Source of the DNA: Alphaproteobacteria bacterium
GTDB taxonomy: Bacteria; Pseudomonadota; Alphaproteobacteria; Bin95
Assembly (NCBI GenBank): GCA_022822125.1
Contig: JAJECF010000230.1
Location: forward strand, 1 to 39,746
DNA length: 39,746 nucleotides
Reading direction: 5' to 3'
Both the position numbers and the translations under genes were made by a program. Under the pieces are notes generated by a model. That model was not told the DNA's origin and did not search any database. It saw only the letters and a program-made list of their open reading frames with translations. Numbering within the stretch: the first letter of the stretch is position 1; every line of letters begins with the position of its first letter. This document shows positions 23,881 through 35,188 of the stretch, one piece after another.

Positions 23881-25245
23881 GTGACGAGGGCTCGATTCGT
23901 GCTCGAAACCGGCGCCAGGGCCTACCGTATTCGCGGCGGCAGGCCGTTGCATGGAGCAATCCGCGCCCAGACAGCGAAGAACGCCGTAAGCAAGCAGCTG
24001 GTCGCTTCCCTGCTGACCGCCGAGCCTTGCCGTTTGCTGGATGTGCCAGACATTTCGGAGATCGACCTGGCGCTGGGCATGCTTACGGAGATCGGCGCGG
24101 CCGTCTCCCGCGACGGGTCCGGTGCCGTGGATATCCAGACCGCCGAAATCGCTTCGACCGCCATAGGCCAGCGTTATTCCGGGGTAAACCGCCTGCCCGT
24201 GCTGCTGATCGCTCCGCTCCTGCACCGGGCGGGCGTGGCGCGCGTCCCGGTCGTCGGCGGAGACCATATCGGCGAGCGTCCCATAGACTTCCACATTGCG
24301 TTGCTGGAGCGGATGGGCGCCCGCATCGATGCCGACGCGGACGGCTATACCGCCAAGGCCGACCGGCTGAAGGGCGCCGTCGTCCACCTGCCCTATCCGA
24401 GCGTCGGCGCGACGGAGAACGCGATCCAGGCCGCCTGTCTCGCCGACGGCACGACGGTGATCCATAACGCGGCCATCGAGCCGGAAATCGTCGATACGGT
24501 CCTCTTTCTGCAGAAGATGGGCGCGCTCATCCAGATCGAGACCGACCGGAAAGTTGTAGTCGAGGGCGTGGAGCGGCTTTCCGGCGCGACCCATCGGCCG
24601 ATGACGGATCGCATAGAAGTCGCGTCCTTCGCCATGGCGGCGGTCGCGACCGGCGGGCGCGTTCGCATCGCCGGCGCAGACCAGCGCACCATGGTCACCT
24701 TCCTCAACGTGCTGCGCAAGGTGGGCGGCGGCTTCGAGATCATGGACGACGCCATTACCTTCTTCCGCGCCGGCGATGCCTTGCGGCCGATCCACATCGA
24801 GACCGATGTGCATCCGGGCTTCATGACCGACTGGCAACAGCCGATGGTGACGCTGCTGACACAGGCCGAAGGCGTCTCGGTGCTGCACGAAACGGTCTAT
24901 GAGAACCGCTTCGGCTACACCCGGACCCTGAACGAAATGGGCGCCAATATCGCGCTAAGCACGGCCTGCCTCGGAGCCAAGCCTTGCCGTTTCCTGGAAC
25001 GCAATTTCCCCCACAGCGCAGTCATACAGGGAGCGACGCCGCTTGTCGGGCGGCGGATCGAGGTGCCGGATCTCAGGGCCGGCTTCGCCTATCTGCTCGC
25101 CGCTCTGATCGCCGAAGGGGAAAGCGAGGTTCTGGGAGCCCGTTTTATCGAGCGGGGCTATGCCGACATTCCGGGACGGCTGGCGAGCATCGGCGCGGAC
25201 ATCGAGATTGCGCCCGCTTTCGGCGGTGATCTCGCGGCCCAATGA
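23881..25245 (+). CDS. murA: UDP-N-acetylglucosamine 1-carboxyvinyltransferase, Asp variant
   Basis: First committed step of peptidoglycan synthesis: transfers enolpyruvate from PEP to UDP-GlcNAc. It aligns end to end with E. coli Mur[13 protein letters not shown], the Lys-Asn pair of AQTAKNAV (Lys22/Asn23), Arg in [13 protein letters not shown] (Arg91), [10 protein letters not shown] (Asp305), [11 protein letters not shown] (Arg397). The active-site loop is GGDHIGERP (Asp codon 24262-24264) where E. coli has GGCTIGARP, i.e. Cys115 to Asp, the substitution that makes MurA insensitive to fosfomycin in mycobacteria and chlamydiae. The start is uncertain: GTG 23881 is used; GTG 23899 or TTG 23797 are alternatives. 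First enzyme of the murA-to-yacG string. Confidence 0.9.
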   Translation: MTRARFVLETGARAYRIRGGRPLHGAIRAQTAKNAVSKQLVASLLTAEPCRLLDVPDISEIDLALGMLTEIGAAVSRDGSGAVDIQTAEIASTAIGQRYSGVNRLPVLLIAPLLHRAGVARVPVVGGDHIGERPIDFHIALLERMGARIDADADGYTAKADRLKGAVVHLPYPSVGATENAIQAACLADGTTVIHNAAIEPEIVDTVLFLQKMGALIQIETDRKVVVEGVERLSGATHRPMTDRIEVASFAMAAVATGGRVRIAGADQRTMVTFLNVLRKVGGGFEIMDDAITFFRAGDALRPIHIETDVHPGFMTDWQQPMVTLLTQAEGVSVLHETVYENRFGYTRTLNEMGANIALSTACLGAKPCRFLERNFPHSAVIQGATPLVGRRIEVPDLRAGFAYLLAALIAEGESEVLGARFIERGYADIPGRLASIGADIEIAPAFGGDLAAQ

Positions 25246-25342
25246 GGCGGTGGCTCGAAGTCCGGGCCGCGTTGGTCGGAGGCCTGCAGGCAGCAGCGGC
25301 TGCATGCGTTCAGGACATGCCGGATCGCGGAGCGGACAGCAT

Positions 25343-26005
25343 ATGACAAGCCCGCTCGTACTGGCGCTGCCGAAGGGGCGTATCCTCTCGGAAGCGATGC
25401 CACTCATCCGCGCCGCCGGCATCGAACCGGAGTCGGGCTTCGACGACCCGCGCGACCGGCGGCTGCATTTCGCAACCAACCTGCCAGAGGTTTCGATTAT
25501 CCGGGTCCGTTCGTTCGATGTCGCCACTTTCGTGGCGTTCGGCGCGGCGGCGATCGGGATTGCAGGCCGGGACGTAATTATGGAATTCGGCTATGACGAG
25601 CTCTACGCGCCGCTCGACCTCGGGATCGGGCGCTGCCGCCTGGCCGTCGCGGAACCTGCGGCCATGGTAGCGAACGACGACCCCCGGCGCTGGAGCCAGA
25701 TACGCATCGCCACGAAATATCCCGAAATCACGAAACGGCATTTTGCGGCGCGCGGCGTTCAGGCCCAGTGCATCAAGCTCAACGGGGCGATGGAGCTGGC
25801 GCCTTCGCTCGGGCTCTGCCGGCGCATCGTGGACCTGGTTTCCTCCGGCGCGACACTAAGGGCCAACGGCCTGGTCGAGGTCGAGCACATTGCCGACATC
25901 ACGTCATGCCTGATCGTCAACCGCACCGCACTCAAGACGCGGACGGCCGAATTGCAGGGCTGGATCGACCGCTTTCGGGAGGCATGCCTTGCCCAGGCGG
26001 CTTGA
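25343..26005 (+). CDS. hisG: ATP phosphoribosyltransferase, short form
   Basis: First step of histidine synthesis (ATP + PRPP to phosphoribosyl-ATP). 220 aa from ATG 25343 ([22 protein letters not shown]). The catalytic domain is complete: [35 protein letters not shown], and the PRPP loop [21 protein letters not shown]. It lacks the C-terminal ACT-like regulatory domain, so it is the HisGS type that needs HisZ as a regulatory partner; no hisZ is in this window. A GGAGCGGA ribosome site precedes it, 97 bp after murA. Overlaps hisD. Confidence 0.93.
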   Translation: MTSPLVLALPKGRILSEAMPLIRAAGIEPESGFDDPRDRRLHFATNLPEVSIIRVRSFDVATFVAFGAAAIGIAGRDVIMEFGYDELYAPLDLGIGRCRLAVAEPAAMVANDDPRRWSQIRIATKYPEITKRHFAARGVQAQCIKLNGAMELAPSLGLCRRIVDLVSSGATLRANGLVEVEHIADITSCLIVNRTALKTRTAELQGWIDRFREACLAQAA

Positions 26006-27272
26006 TACGAGCGACCCGGATTTCGCCCGCGATTTCTATGCGCTTGCACGTGCAGAGCGGGCCGGTGCGGCAGACGTCGATGCGACGGTGGCTGCCATAC
26101 TTGCAGACGTCCGCGCGCGCGGCGATGACGCCGTTTCGGAATATACCGAACGCTTCGACGGCGTAACCGGCCCACTTCGCATCCCGATTGAAACGCTGGA
26201 CCAGGCATTGGCGGAAACGCCGGCGTCGGCGCGCAACGCGCTGGAGCTGGCGGCGTCGCGGATCGAGGCGTTCCACCGGGCGCAAATGCCTGCGGATATG
26301 GATTACCGCGACGCCTTGGGCGTGCGCCTCGGCCTGCGCTGGACGCCGGTGGAGGCCGTCGGCCTGTATGTGCCCGGAGGCGCGGCGGCCTATCCAAGCT
26401 CCGTGTTGATGAATGCGGTCCCCGCCCGGGTGGCCGGCGTCGGGCGTCTCGCCATGACCGTGCCGACGCCGGCGGGGGCCTTCGATCCGCTGGTCTTTGC
26501 GGCCGCGCGGCTTGCGGGCATTGAGGAGGTTTACAGGATCGGCGGCGCGCAGGCCGTGGGCGCGCTCGCGTTCGGCACCGCAAGCATCCCCCCGGTGGAC
26601 AAGATCGTCGGACCCGGAAACGTCTGGGTCGCAACCGCCAAGCGGCAGGTATTCGGGCATGTCGGCATCGACACCATCGCCGGTCCGTCAGAAGTCCTCA
26701 TCGTGGCCGACGGCGCTTGCCCGGCTTCCTGGATTGCAGCCGACCTGCTGGCTCAGGCGGAGCACGACGAGGCCGCCCAGAGCATTCTCATCGCGCTGTC
26801 CCACGACTACGCCAATGCGGTCGAAACGGAAATCGCGCGCCATCTGGAAACCCTGCCGCGCGCGGCGACCGCACGGGCGAGCTGGGAGCGGCACGGCGCT
26901 TGCATCATTATCCAGGACCTCGAAGAAGCGCCGGCGCTGATCGACGCGATTGCGCCGGAACACCTCCAACTGGCCGTCGCCGACCCGGAAGCGCTGGCGG
27001 TGCGAGTTCGCCACGCCGGCGCTGTTTTTCTCGGCGCACTGACGCCCGAAGCCATTGGCGATTATGTCGGCGGGCCGAACCATGTGTTGCCCACCTCGCG
27101 AACGGCCCGCTTCGCCTCCGGCCTCGGCGTCATGGACTTCATGAAACGCACCACCCTGCTCGGCTGCACCGCGGATTCTCTAGCCGTCCTGGGCCCGGCC
27201 GCCACAGCGCTCGCCGCCGCCGAAGGACTGGACGCTCACGGCCTGTCGATTTCGCTTCGGCTCGATGGCTGA
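25989..27272 (+). CDS. hisD: Histidinol dehydrogenase
   Basis: Last two steps of histidine synthesis, L-histidinol to L-histidine with 2 NAD+ and Zn. 427 aa, complete: [83 protein letters not shown], the catalytic Glu-His of [11 protein letters not shown] (about residue 320) and [24 protein letters not shown]. The start is TTG 25989 ([12 protein letters not shown]), inside the end of hisG, with GGGAGGC upstream; this matches family N-termini. Confidence 0.95.
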   Translation: MPRRLDTSDPDFARDFYALARAERAGAADVDATVAAILADVRARGDDAVSEYTERFDGVTGPLRIPIETLDQALAETPASARNALELAASRIEAFHRAQMPADMDYRDALGVRLGLRWTPVEAVGLYVPGGAAAYPSSVLMNAVPARVAGVGRLAMTVPTPAGAFDPLVFAAARLAGIEEVYRIGGAQAVGALAFGTASIPPVDKIVGPGNVWVATAKRQVFGHVGIDTIAGPSEVLIVADGACPASWIAADLLAQAEHDEAAQSILIALSHDYANAVETEIARHLETLPRAATARASWERHGACIIIQDLEEAPALIDAIAPEHLQLAVADPEALAVRVRHAGAVFLGALTPEAIGDYVGGPNHVLPTSRTARFASGLGVMDFMKRTTLLGCTADSLAVLGPAATALAAAEGLDAHGLSISLRLDG

Positions 27273-27762
27273 CGACGGAGAGGATAGCCGGTTCCGGATT
27301 GCCTCGGTCACCCTCGACGAACGCCTCGTCCTGCGTCGGACGCCGGAAATCGAGCAGGAACGCGCCGTCGCCATTTTCGATCTGGTGGAAAGCAACCGGC
27401 TCCGCCTCCTGGATGGCCCGGACGGGCCCTATGCGCTGCATCTCGCTATCGTCGAGCGACGGCTAACGCTGCGAATCGCCGCTCCGGACCGGTCGCCGCC
27501 ATTGGAAGTCGTAATTTCTCTCGGAGGCTTCCGGCGGATCGTGAAGGATTATTTCACCCTGTGCGACAGCTATTACGAGGCGATCAAGCGGCTGTCGCCA
27601 TCCCGGATCGAAGCCATAGATATCGGCCGGCGCGCTCTTCACGACGAAGGCGCAGACAAGCTGCAGCAGGCGCTGGCAGCCTGCGTCGAGCTCGACCACG
27701 ATACCGCCAGACGGCTGTTTACCCTGCTCTGCGTCCTGCATTTCAGGGTCCGGTCCGAATGA
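27265..27762 (+). CDS. UPF0262 family protein
   Basis: 165-aa conserved alphaproteobacterial protein, recognised by RIASVTLDERLVLRRTPEIEQERAVAIFDLVESN, VISLGGFRRIVKDYFTLCDSYYEAIK and a C-terminal GRRALHDEGADKL. No catalytic motif, signal or membrane segment. It is regularly found after hisD, as here, where its ATG overlaps the hisD stop by 8 bp and its own stop overlaps the next ATG. Function unknown. Confidence 0.9.
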   Translation: MADDGEDSRFRIASVTLDERLVLRRTPEIEQERAVAIFDLVESNRLRLLDGPDGPYALHLAIVERRLTLRIAAPDRSPPLEVVISLGGFRRIVKDYFTLCDSYYEAIKRLSPSRIEAIDIGRRALHDEGADKLQQALAACVELDHDTARRLFTLLCVLHFRVRSE

Positions 27763-28199
27763 AAGGCCCACCCCGCAGCCTGCTCTTCGCCTGCACCCGG
27801 AACGCGGTTCGCTCGCCCATGGCCGAGATGCTGGCCAAACGCTGGCTGGGCTCCGGGACAATCGTCGACTCGGCGGGTGTGGAACCGAGCCTTGTCAATC
27901 CGTTCGCAATTGCCGTCATGGACGAAGTCGGTCTCGACATTCGCGGCCACCGGACGCGGACGTTCGAGGAGTTGTCGGACTGTTCTTTCGATCTCGTCGT
28001 CGCCCTCTCCGAAAGCGCCTATCTGGAGGCGGAATCCTGCGCCGCGAGACTGGCCGCAACCGTCGAATATTGGCAGGTTCCCGACCCGACATTGAACGAA
28101 GGGTCACGGGAACAGCGGCTTGCGGCCTTCCGCTCGGTGCGCGGCGCGCTCGACACGCGCATCCGCCAACGGTTCCCCAAGACGCCCGGTCTGGGCTAA
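27759..28199 (+). CDS. Low-molecular-weight protein-tyrosine-phosphatase-like protein
   Basis: 146 aa. The phosphate-binding loop is CTRNAVRSPMAE at residues 12-23, the C-X5-R signature with nucleophile Cys12 and Arg18 followed by Ser. The general-acid Asp is in VPDPT (about residue 108). The family covers phosphatases and thioredoxin- or glutathione-linked arsenate reductases; the sequence alone does not separate them. Its ATG overlaps the UPF0262 stop (ATGA), and it ends 10 bp before maf. Confidence 0.85.
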   Translation: MKGPPRSLLFACTRNAVRSPMAEMLAKRWLGSGTIVDSAGVEPSLVNPFAIAVMDEVGLDIRGHRTRTFEELSDCSFDLVVALSESAYLEAESCAARLAATVEYWQVPDPTLNEGSREQRLAAFRSVRGALDTRIRQRFPKTPGLG

Positions 28200-28209
28200 C
28201 ACATCCGCC

Positions 28210-28785
28210 ATGGTTTCGCTCGTGCTCGCCTCCGCTTCGCCCCGCCGGCTCGAATTGCTCCGCTGTATCGGCATCGAGCCGGATTTCATCGCGCCGATGG
28301 ACATCGACGAAACGTCGCGCGCCGGGGAGTTGCCGCGGACCCTTGCCGCGCGGCTTGCCGGGGAGAAATGCCAGGCGGCGGCGGGACGCTTTCCCGACAG
28401 CTATGCGCTCGCCGCGGATACGGTCGTGGCTTGCGGACGCCGGGTGCTCGGCAAGGCGCAGGATGTCGAGGAAGCGCGGCGCTTTCTCACCATGTTGTCG
28501 GGCCGCCGGCATCGCGTCTGGGGAGGAATCGCGGTCCGCGCTCCCGATGGCCGGCAGGCGGGCCGGGCGGTCGTGACACATGTGGCATTCAAACGGCTGG
28601 AGAGGCGCGAGATCGACAACTATCTCGCCAGCGGCGAATGGCGGGACAAGGCCGGCGCCTATGGCATCCAGGGCCGGGCCGGCGGTTTCGTCAAGGCGAT
28701 CACCGGTTCCTACCCGAATGTCGTCGGCCTTGCGCTCTACGAGACCCGCTCATTGCTGTCCGGCCTCGGCTACCCCGCGCCATGA
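28210..28785 (+). CDS. maf: Maf nucleotide pyrophosphatase
   Basis: 191-aa Maf/HAM1-fold house-cleaning pyrophosphatase acting on dTTP/UTP or modified nucleotides. The start LVLASASPRRLELL (residues 4-17) carries the SxSPRR motif; LAADTVVACGRRVLGKAQD gives the catalytic Asp; KAGAYGIQGRAGGFVKAITGSYPNVVGLAL is the C-terminal signature. ATG 28210 is chosen because SASPRR must lie near the N-terminus; the upstream frame overlaps the phosphatase gene. Its stop overlaps the next start (ATGA). Confidence 0.94.
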   Translation: MVSLVLASASPRRLELLRCIGIEPDFIAPMDIDETSRAGELPRTLAARLAGEKCQAAAGRFPDSYALAADTVVACGRRVLGKAQDVEEARRFLTMLSGRRHRVWGGIAVRAPDGRQAGRAVVTHVAFKRLERREIDNYLASGEWRDKAGAYGIQGRAGGFVKAITGSYPNVVGLALYETRSLLSGLGYPAP

Positions 28786-29867
28786 ACCGGGCACTGCTGA
28801 CGGAAGCGTCCTGGGGCCGGACGGCGGCCTTGTTGACGGATGGCGGCACAACGGAAATACGGCTCGAGCGGCCTGCCGACGAGATGGGGGCAATCTGGCT
28901 CGGCCGCGTGCTCCGGGTGGAACAAGGCCTGGGGGCGTTTGTCGATCTCGGCGAAGACGGAACGGGATTGCTGGCTTCCGGCAAGCCGCCTCATGAAGGA
29001 GCCGCGGTCCTGGTTCAGACGACCCGCCCTGCGACAGAAGACAAGGGGCCGGCGCTCGGCGCAGCGCCGCGCCTTGCCGGCCGATACCTGATTTATACGC
29101 CCCGGAGGCCGGGTATTTCTGCGTCGAAGCGGCTGCCGGACGACGGAACGCGGACACGGCTGCAGGGCTTTGCGCGCCGCCTCCTCCAGCCGGGAGAAGG
29201 CATGGTGATGCGCGCGGCCGCAGCTGCCGCCGGTGATGCCGCCATCGTTCGGGAGCTGGACATGTTGCGGGCGCGCTGGCGGCGTATCGACGCGGCCCGG
29301 GATGAAGCGCCGGCTCTCTTGTGGCGGGAGCCGGACCCGCTGGCCGCATTTTTGCGCGACCGGCTCGCACCCGGAGGCGCCTTGTCGGTGGACCGACCGT
29401 TGCGCCGTTATGCCGAACGCATCGCTCCGCCCGACGCGCGACTTGAAATATCGGACGAGCCGGGCTGGCGAGCCTTCGGTCTCGAAGATGCGGTCCGGAG
29501 TGCCCTGGAGCCAGTGGTGGCGCTTGCCGGCGGCGGCAGCATTTCCATAGAGGAAACGCGGGCGGGCATCGTAATCGACGTCGACGGCGGGGGGCGGAGG
29601 AACGCGCTGGCGCTCAATCTGGAGGCCGCCGGGGTGATTGCGCGCGAAATCCGGTTGCGGGGGCTCGGCGGGTTGATCCTGATCGATTTCGTCGATCTCG
29701 AACGGGCAGCGGAACGGCGCCGGGTGGAACGCCGCCTGGCCGAAGGCTTTGCAGGAGATCCGGCAGCGCGACGGCAATTGCCGTTTTCGCCTCTCGGAGT
29801 GATAGAATTGACCCGTCAGCGTCTCGGAGTCCCGCTTGCCGGACAATGGGCGCTGCGTCGGAGATAG
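28782..29867 (+). CDS. Short ribonuclease E/G family protein
   Basis: 361-aa RNase E/G-like endoribonuclease. An S1-like region is visible at about 35-70 (GAIWLGRVLRVEQGLGAFVDLG). The DNase I-like catalytic region has both Mg-binding aspartates: VIDVDGGGRRN (RNase E Asp303) and LILIDFVDLE (Asp346), with ALALNLEAAGVIAREIRLRGLGG between them. It stops right after IELTRQRLG, before the CPxC zinc-link that holds the RNase E tetramer, and has no degradosome scaffold. This short form usually sits between maf and yacG, as here. The GTPase-like 5' sensor region is also reduced. It is a second RNase E/G, not the main one. Confidence 0.88.
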   Translation: MNRALLTEASWGRTAALLTDGGTTEIRLERPADEMGAIWLGRVLRVEQGLGAFVDLGEDGTGLLASGKPPHEGAAVLVQTTRPATEDKGPALGAAPRLAGRYLIYTPRRPGISASKRLPDDGTRTRLQGFARRLLQPGEGMVMRAAAAAAGDAAIVRELDMLRARWRRIDAARDEAPALLWREPDPLAAFLRDRLAPGGALSVDRPLRRYAERIAPPDARLEISDEPGWRAFGLEDAVRSALEPVVALAGGGSISIEETRAGIVIDVDGGGRRNALALNLEAAGVIAREIRLRGLGGLILIDFVDLERAAERRRVERRLAEGFAGDPAARRQLPFSPLGVIELTRQRLGVPLAGQWALRRR

Positions 29868-29869
29868 TC

Positions 29870-30076
29870 ATGGCTCAGGAGCCCGTGAAACTTCGCCCCT
29901 TCGGTTCCTGCCCGATCTGCGGGCGGCCTGCCGTGGAGGCCGCCCGCCCGTTCTGTTCCCCGAATTGCCGCCATCTGGACCTTGGCCGCTGGTTGACCGA
30001 AGGCTATGTCATCCGGGCTGGCGGCGATCTTGGAGAGGCGTCGGCGGCGACTCTGTTGTCCGAAGATGATGATTGA
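29870..30076 (+). CDS. yacG: DNA gyrase inhibitor YacG
   Basis: 68-aa zinc protein. The four ligands are in CPICGRP and FCSPNCR (C-X2-C ... C-X3-C), followed by the family RHLDLGRWLTEGYVI and an acidic tail. In E. coli YacG binds GyrB and inhibits supercoiling. The ATG lies 2 bp after the RNase stop. Last gene of the murA string. Confidence 0.94.
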   Translation: MAQEPVKLRPFGSCPICGRPAVEAARPFCSPNCRHLDLGRWLTEGYVIRAGGDLGEASAATLLSEDDD

Positions 30077-30083
30077 CACCGTC

Positions 30084-30100
30084 CACGACAGCTTGTCGTG
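30084..30100. promoter_or_regulatory. Perfect inverted repeat, probable operator
   Basis: CACGACA-gct-TGTCGTG is an exact 7-bp dyad with a 3-bp spacer, 73 bp before the oxidase start and 8 bp after yacG. No T run follows it, so a terminator is unlikely. Symmetry and position fit a dimeric repressor (for example GntR, LacI or IclR type) of the downstream operon; no regulator gene is adjacent. Confidence 0.5.
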
Positions 30101-30172
30101 CCGCAAAATCGTGCAAAACATGGCGCTGACCGCCTTCTTTTGCAGTGTCTCCCGGGTTAGAAGGCGTTTCTT

Positions 30173-31561
30173 ATGAGCACACCACCAATCGGCCATAATG
30201 CCGCTATCGCCGCGCTGCGCTCTGTGTTCGGCGACCGGCTTTCCACTTCGGAAGCGGTGCGTGTGCAGCATGGCCGGGGCGAAGACTACTTCCCGCTGGC
30301 GCCGCCCGACGCCGTCGTCTTTGCGCTGACGACGGAGGAGGTGAGCGCCGCGCATCGCATTTGCGCCGAACTCGGCGTGCCGGTCATCCCCTTCGGAACC
30401 GGCACGTCCCTGGAAGGGCATGTCAGCGCCGTGCAAGGCGGCCTGTGCATCGACCTCAGCCGCATGAACGAGGTGATCGAGGTCAATGGCGAGGACAGCG
30501 ACTGCCGTGTCCAGGCAGGCGTCACCCGCAAGCAGTTGAACGAGTATCTGCGAGATACCGGCCTGTTTTTCCCCATCGATCCCGGGGCCGACGCCTCGCT
30601 CGGCGGGATGGCGGCAACCGGAGCCTCGGGCACCAACGCCGTGCGCTATGGCACGATGAGCGAGAACATCCTCGGCCTGACCGTGGTCATGCCCGATGGC
30701 GAGATCGTCGAAACCGGCGGCAGGGCGCGCAAATCCTCGGCCGGTTATGACCTGACGCGCCTGTTCGTCGGCTCCGAGGGCACGCTCTGCACCATCACCG
30801 AAGTGCGCCTCAAGCTTTACGGCATCCCGGAAAGCATCGCCTCGGCCGTCTGCCAGTTCCCGAGCCTGGAGGCGGCGGTCGATACCGTGACGCTCACCAT
30901 GCAGTCGGGCGTTCCTGTGGCGCGGATCGAGTTGCTCGACGACACACAGATGGACGCCTGTATCCGCTATTCCGACCTTGAAGACTTCGAGGTCAAGCCG
31001 ACCCTGTTCTTCGAGTTCCACGGGTCTCCGGCCGGCACGGCGGAGCAGGCGGAGACGGTCGAAGCCATCGCCGGAGAGGTCGGCGGCAGCGCCTTCCGCT
31101 GGACGCGAAACCAGGAAGAGCGCAACAAGCTCTGGCAGGCTCGTCACGATGTCTATTACGCCTGCATGGCGCTCAGGCCGGGTTGCCGTGCCTGGTCCAC
31201 GGATGTTTGCGTGCCGATCTCCAGGCTGGCCGAGTGCCTGATCGAGACCCGGCGCGATGTGGACGAGACCGGCCTGATTGCCCCCATTGTCGGCCATGTC
31301 GGCGACGGCAATTTTCATTGCGGCATCGTTCTGGACCCCGACGACCCGGAGGAAATGGCGACCGCACAGGCATTCAACAAGCGCCTTGTCGCGCGGGCGC
31401 TGACTATGGGCGGCACCTGCACCGGCGAGCACGGCGTCGGCCAGGGCAAGATCGATTCCGTCGAGGCGGAACGCGGCGAGGCGGTGGATGTGATGCGCGC
31501 CCTCAAACTCGCCCTCGACCCGGCGAACACGATGAACCCCGGCAAGGTGATACGGCTATGA
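30173..31561 (+). CDS. FAD-linked oxidase, GlcD/D-lactate dehydrogenase (cytochrome) type
   Basis: 462-aa flavoprotein of the FAD-linked oxidase C family, oxidising a 2-hydroxy acid such as D-lactate or glycolate. The FAD (PCMH) domain is clear: VIPFGTGTSLEGHV, IDPGADASLGGMAATGASGTNAVRYGTMSENILGL, SSAGYDLTRLFVGSEGTLCTITEV. The C-terminal domain has GHVGDGNFHCGIVLD, TGEHGVGQGKID and ends in MNPGKVIRL. Single-subunit length fits Dld more than the GlcDEF complex; no glcE/glcF follow. First of three coupled genes with a class II aldolase and an SMP-30 lactonase, so the physiological substrate may be a sugar acid. Confidence 0.9.
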   Translation: MSTPPIGHNAAIAALRSVFGDRLSTSEAVRVQHGRGEDYFPLAPPDAVVFALTTEEVSAAHRICAELGVPVIPFGTGTSLEGHVSAVQGGLCIDLSRMNEVIEVNGEDSDCRVQAGVTRKQLNEYLRDTGLFFPIDPGADASLGGMAATGASGTNAVRYGTMSENILGLTVVMPDGEIVETGGRARKSSAGYDLTRLFVGSEGTLCTITEVRLKLYGIPESIASAVCQFPSLEAAVDTVTLTMQSGVPVARIELLDDTQMDACIRYSDLEDFEVKPTLFFEFHGSPAGTAEQAETVEAIAGEVGGSAFRWTRNQEERNKLWQARHDVYYACMALRPGCRAWSTDVCVPISRLAECLIETRRDVDETGLIAPIVGHVGDGNFHCGIVLDPDDPEEMATAQAFNKRLVARALTMGGTCTGEHGVGQGKIDSVEAERGEAVDVMRALKLALDPANTMNPGKVIRL

Positions 31562-32307
31562 CACAGCTCGCCCATGCCGAAATGCGGGAAGACCTCGCCT
31601 GCGCGCTTCGCTGGGCGGTCAGGCTGAACCTGCATGAAGGCGTCGATAACCATTTCTCCACGGCGGTGCCGAGCGAGGACGGCGAAATGCGGGGCGACCG
31701 CTTCCTTATCAATCCCTACGGCGTCCACTGGTCGGAAATGACCGCCTCCGCGCTCTGCCTTTGCAATGAGGAAGGCGAGGTGCTGGAAGGCGGCGAGAAG
31801 GTCGAGAACACGGCCTTCTACATCCACAGCCGCATCCATGTGAATGTTCCCTCGGCTAGGGTCGTGCTGCATACGCACCAGCCCTATTCGACGGCGATCA
31901 CCCTGCTGGAAGGCGGACGGCTGGAGATGTGCGAACAGAACGCGCTGATGTTCGACGACCGCATCGCCTATGACGACGACTATGACGGCCTGGCGCTCGG
32001 CAATGACGAGGGCGATCGGCTTGCCCGCGCAATGGGCAACCGCTCCATCGCCTTCCTGGCGAGTCATGGCGTGATCGTTTCCGGCGAGACTGTGGCCGAC
32101 GCATTCACGGATCTGTTCTATCTGGAGCGCGCCGCCCAGTTCCAGATGATCGCCAGGGCGACCGGCGGGAAGCTGCGGCAGATCCCGGACAAGGTGCGCG
32201 ACTCCGTGCGCCAGCAATTCGCCGAGGAGCGGCCCAAGCTTGCGGCGCGGCATTTCGCGGCCCTCAAGCGAATCCTGGACCGTGAGGAGCCGGAATACCG
32301 GCTGTAA
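31558..32307 (+). CDS. Class II aldolase/adducin family protein
   Basis: 249-aa zinc-dependent aldolase-fold protein. The metal His pair is in VVLHTHQPYSTAI (about residue 101-113) and the third His in AFLASHGVIVSG; GVDNHFSTAVP is the N-terminal phosphate-loop region, DRFLINPYGVHWSEM follows. The catalytic acid usually near residue 73 may be Glu in VENTAF. The ATG overlaps the oxidase stop (ATGA). Members act on sugar phosphates or hydroxy-keto acids; the target is unknown. Confidence 0.88.
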   Translation: MTQLAHAEMREDLACALRWAVRLNLHEGVDNHFSTAVPSEDGEMRGDRFLINPYGVHWSEMTASALCLCNEEGEVLEGGEKVENTAFYIHSRIHVNVPSARVVLHTHQPYSTAITLLEGGRLEMCEQNALMFDDRIAYDDDYDGLALGNDEGDRLARAMGNRSIAFLASHGVIVSGETVADAFTDLFYLERAAQFQMIARATGGKLRQIPDKVRDSVRQQFAEERPKLAARHFAALKRILDREEPEYRL

Positions 32308-32317
32308 GGCAGACACC

Positions 32318-33183
32318 ATGAAAATCGAACGGGTCGGCGACACCATCGACATGCTGGGCGAAGGGCCGCTCTGGGATGCAGCCGAGCAGGCGCTCTACTG
32401 GGTGGACAGCCGGGGATGCACGATTCACCGGCTCGACTGGGCGAGTGGCGAACGCCGGGACTGGAGCGTGCCGGCGATGATCGGCTCCATGGCGCTCCGG
32501 GAGTCCGGCGGCGCGGTCATCGCGCTCCAGACAGGCGTCCACACATTCGACTTCGAGACCAGTGAGGCGGTCCTTGTCGCCGATCCGGAGGCCGATGATC
32601 CTTCCACCCGTTTCAATGACGGCAAGGTGGACCGGCAGGGCCGGTTCCTGACCGGAACCATGGCGACGCGGATCGGCAAGGAGGCGCGCGGCTCGATCTA
32701 CCGCCTGGACGCTGACCTTTCCCTGCATCGGCTGAAGGGCGGCGTCATCGTGGCGAACGGCCCCTGCTTCAGCCCGGACGGCGAGACCTTCTACTTCGCC
32801 GACACACGCCGGAACGCAATCTTCGCCTATGATTACGACACCGCAACCGGCGCTATCGGCCCGGAGCGCGTCGCGGTGGACACCGCGCCCTATGACAGCG
32901 GCCCGGACGGTGGCACGGTGGACTGCGAAGGCTATCTCTGGACTGCGCTCGTCCACGCAAGCCAGATTGCCCGCTTCGCGCCCGACGGTAGCCTCGACCG
33001 GCTGATCGACATGCCCTGCACCCGCCCCGCGAGCGTCATGTTCGGCGGCCCGGAGCTCGATATCCTTTTCGTGCCGTCGATCCGCGATTCCGGCAATGTG
33101 CGCGGCGACAAGGAGATCGACGGCGCGCTTTTCGCCATTCACGGCCTCGGTATTACGGGCCTCCCCGAGCCGCGTTTCGCCGG

Positions 33184-33187
<4 letters not shown>
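32318..33187 (+). CDS. SMP-30/gluconolactonase family protein
   Basis: 289-aa six-bladed beta-propeller lactonase. Metal-site segments are visible: the opening GEGPLWD (Glu), TRFNDGKVDRQGRF (Asn/Asp) near residue 98, VIVANGPCFSPDGETFYFADT (Asn) near 143-163, and SGPDGGTVDCEGYLW (Asp) near 197-211. The family hydrolyses sugar-acid lactones. I use ATG 32318 (MKIERVGDTIDMLGEG), 10 bp after the aldolase stop. With the oxidase and aldolase it would form a sugar or sugar-acid route. The C-terminus runs into the 3' end of the convergent GNAT gene by 4 bp. Confidence 0.9.
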
Positions 33188-35177
<1,990 letters not shown>

Positions 35178-35188
35178 TTATACCCGCC

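Noticed and set aside
30084..30100. Rho-independent terminator after yacG
   Set aside because: The stem is perfect but there is no following T tract on the plus strand; an operator is more likely.
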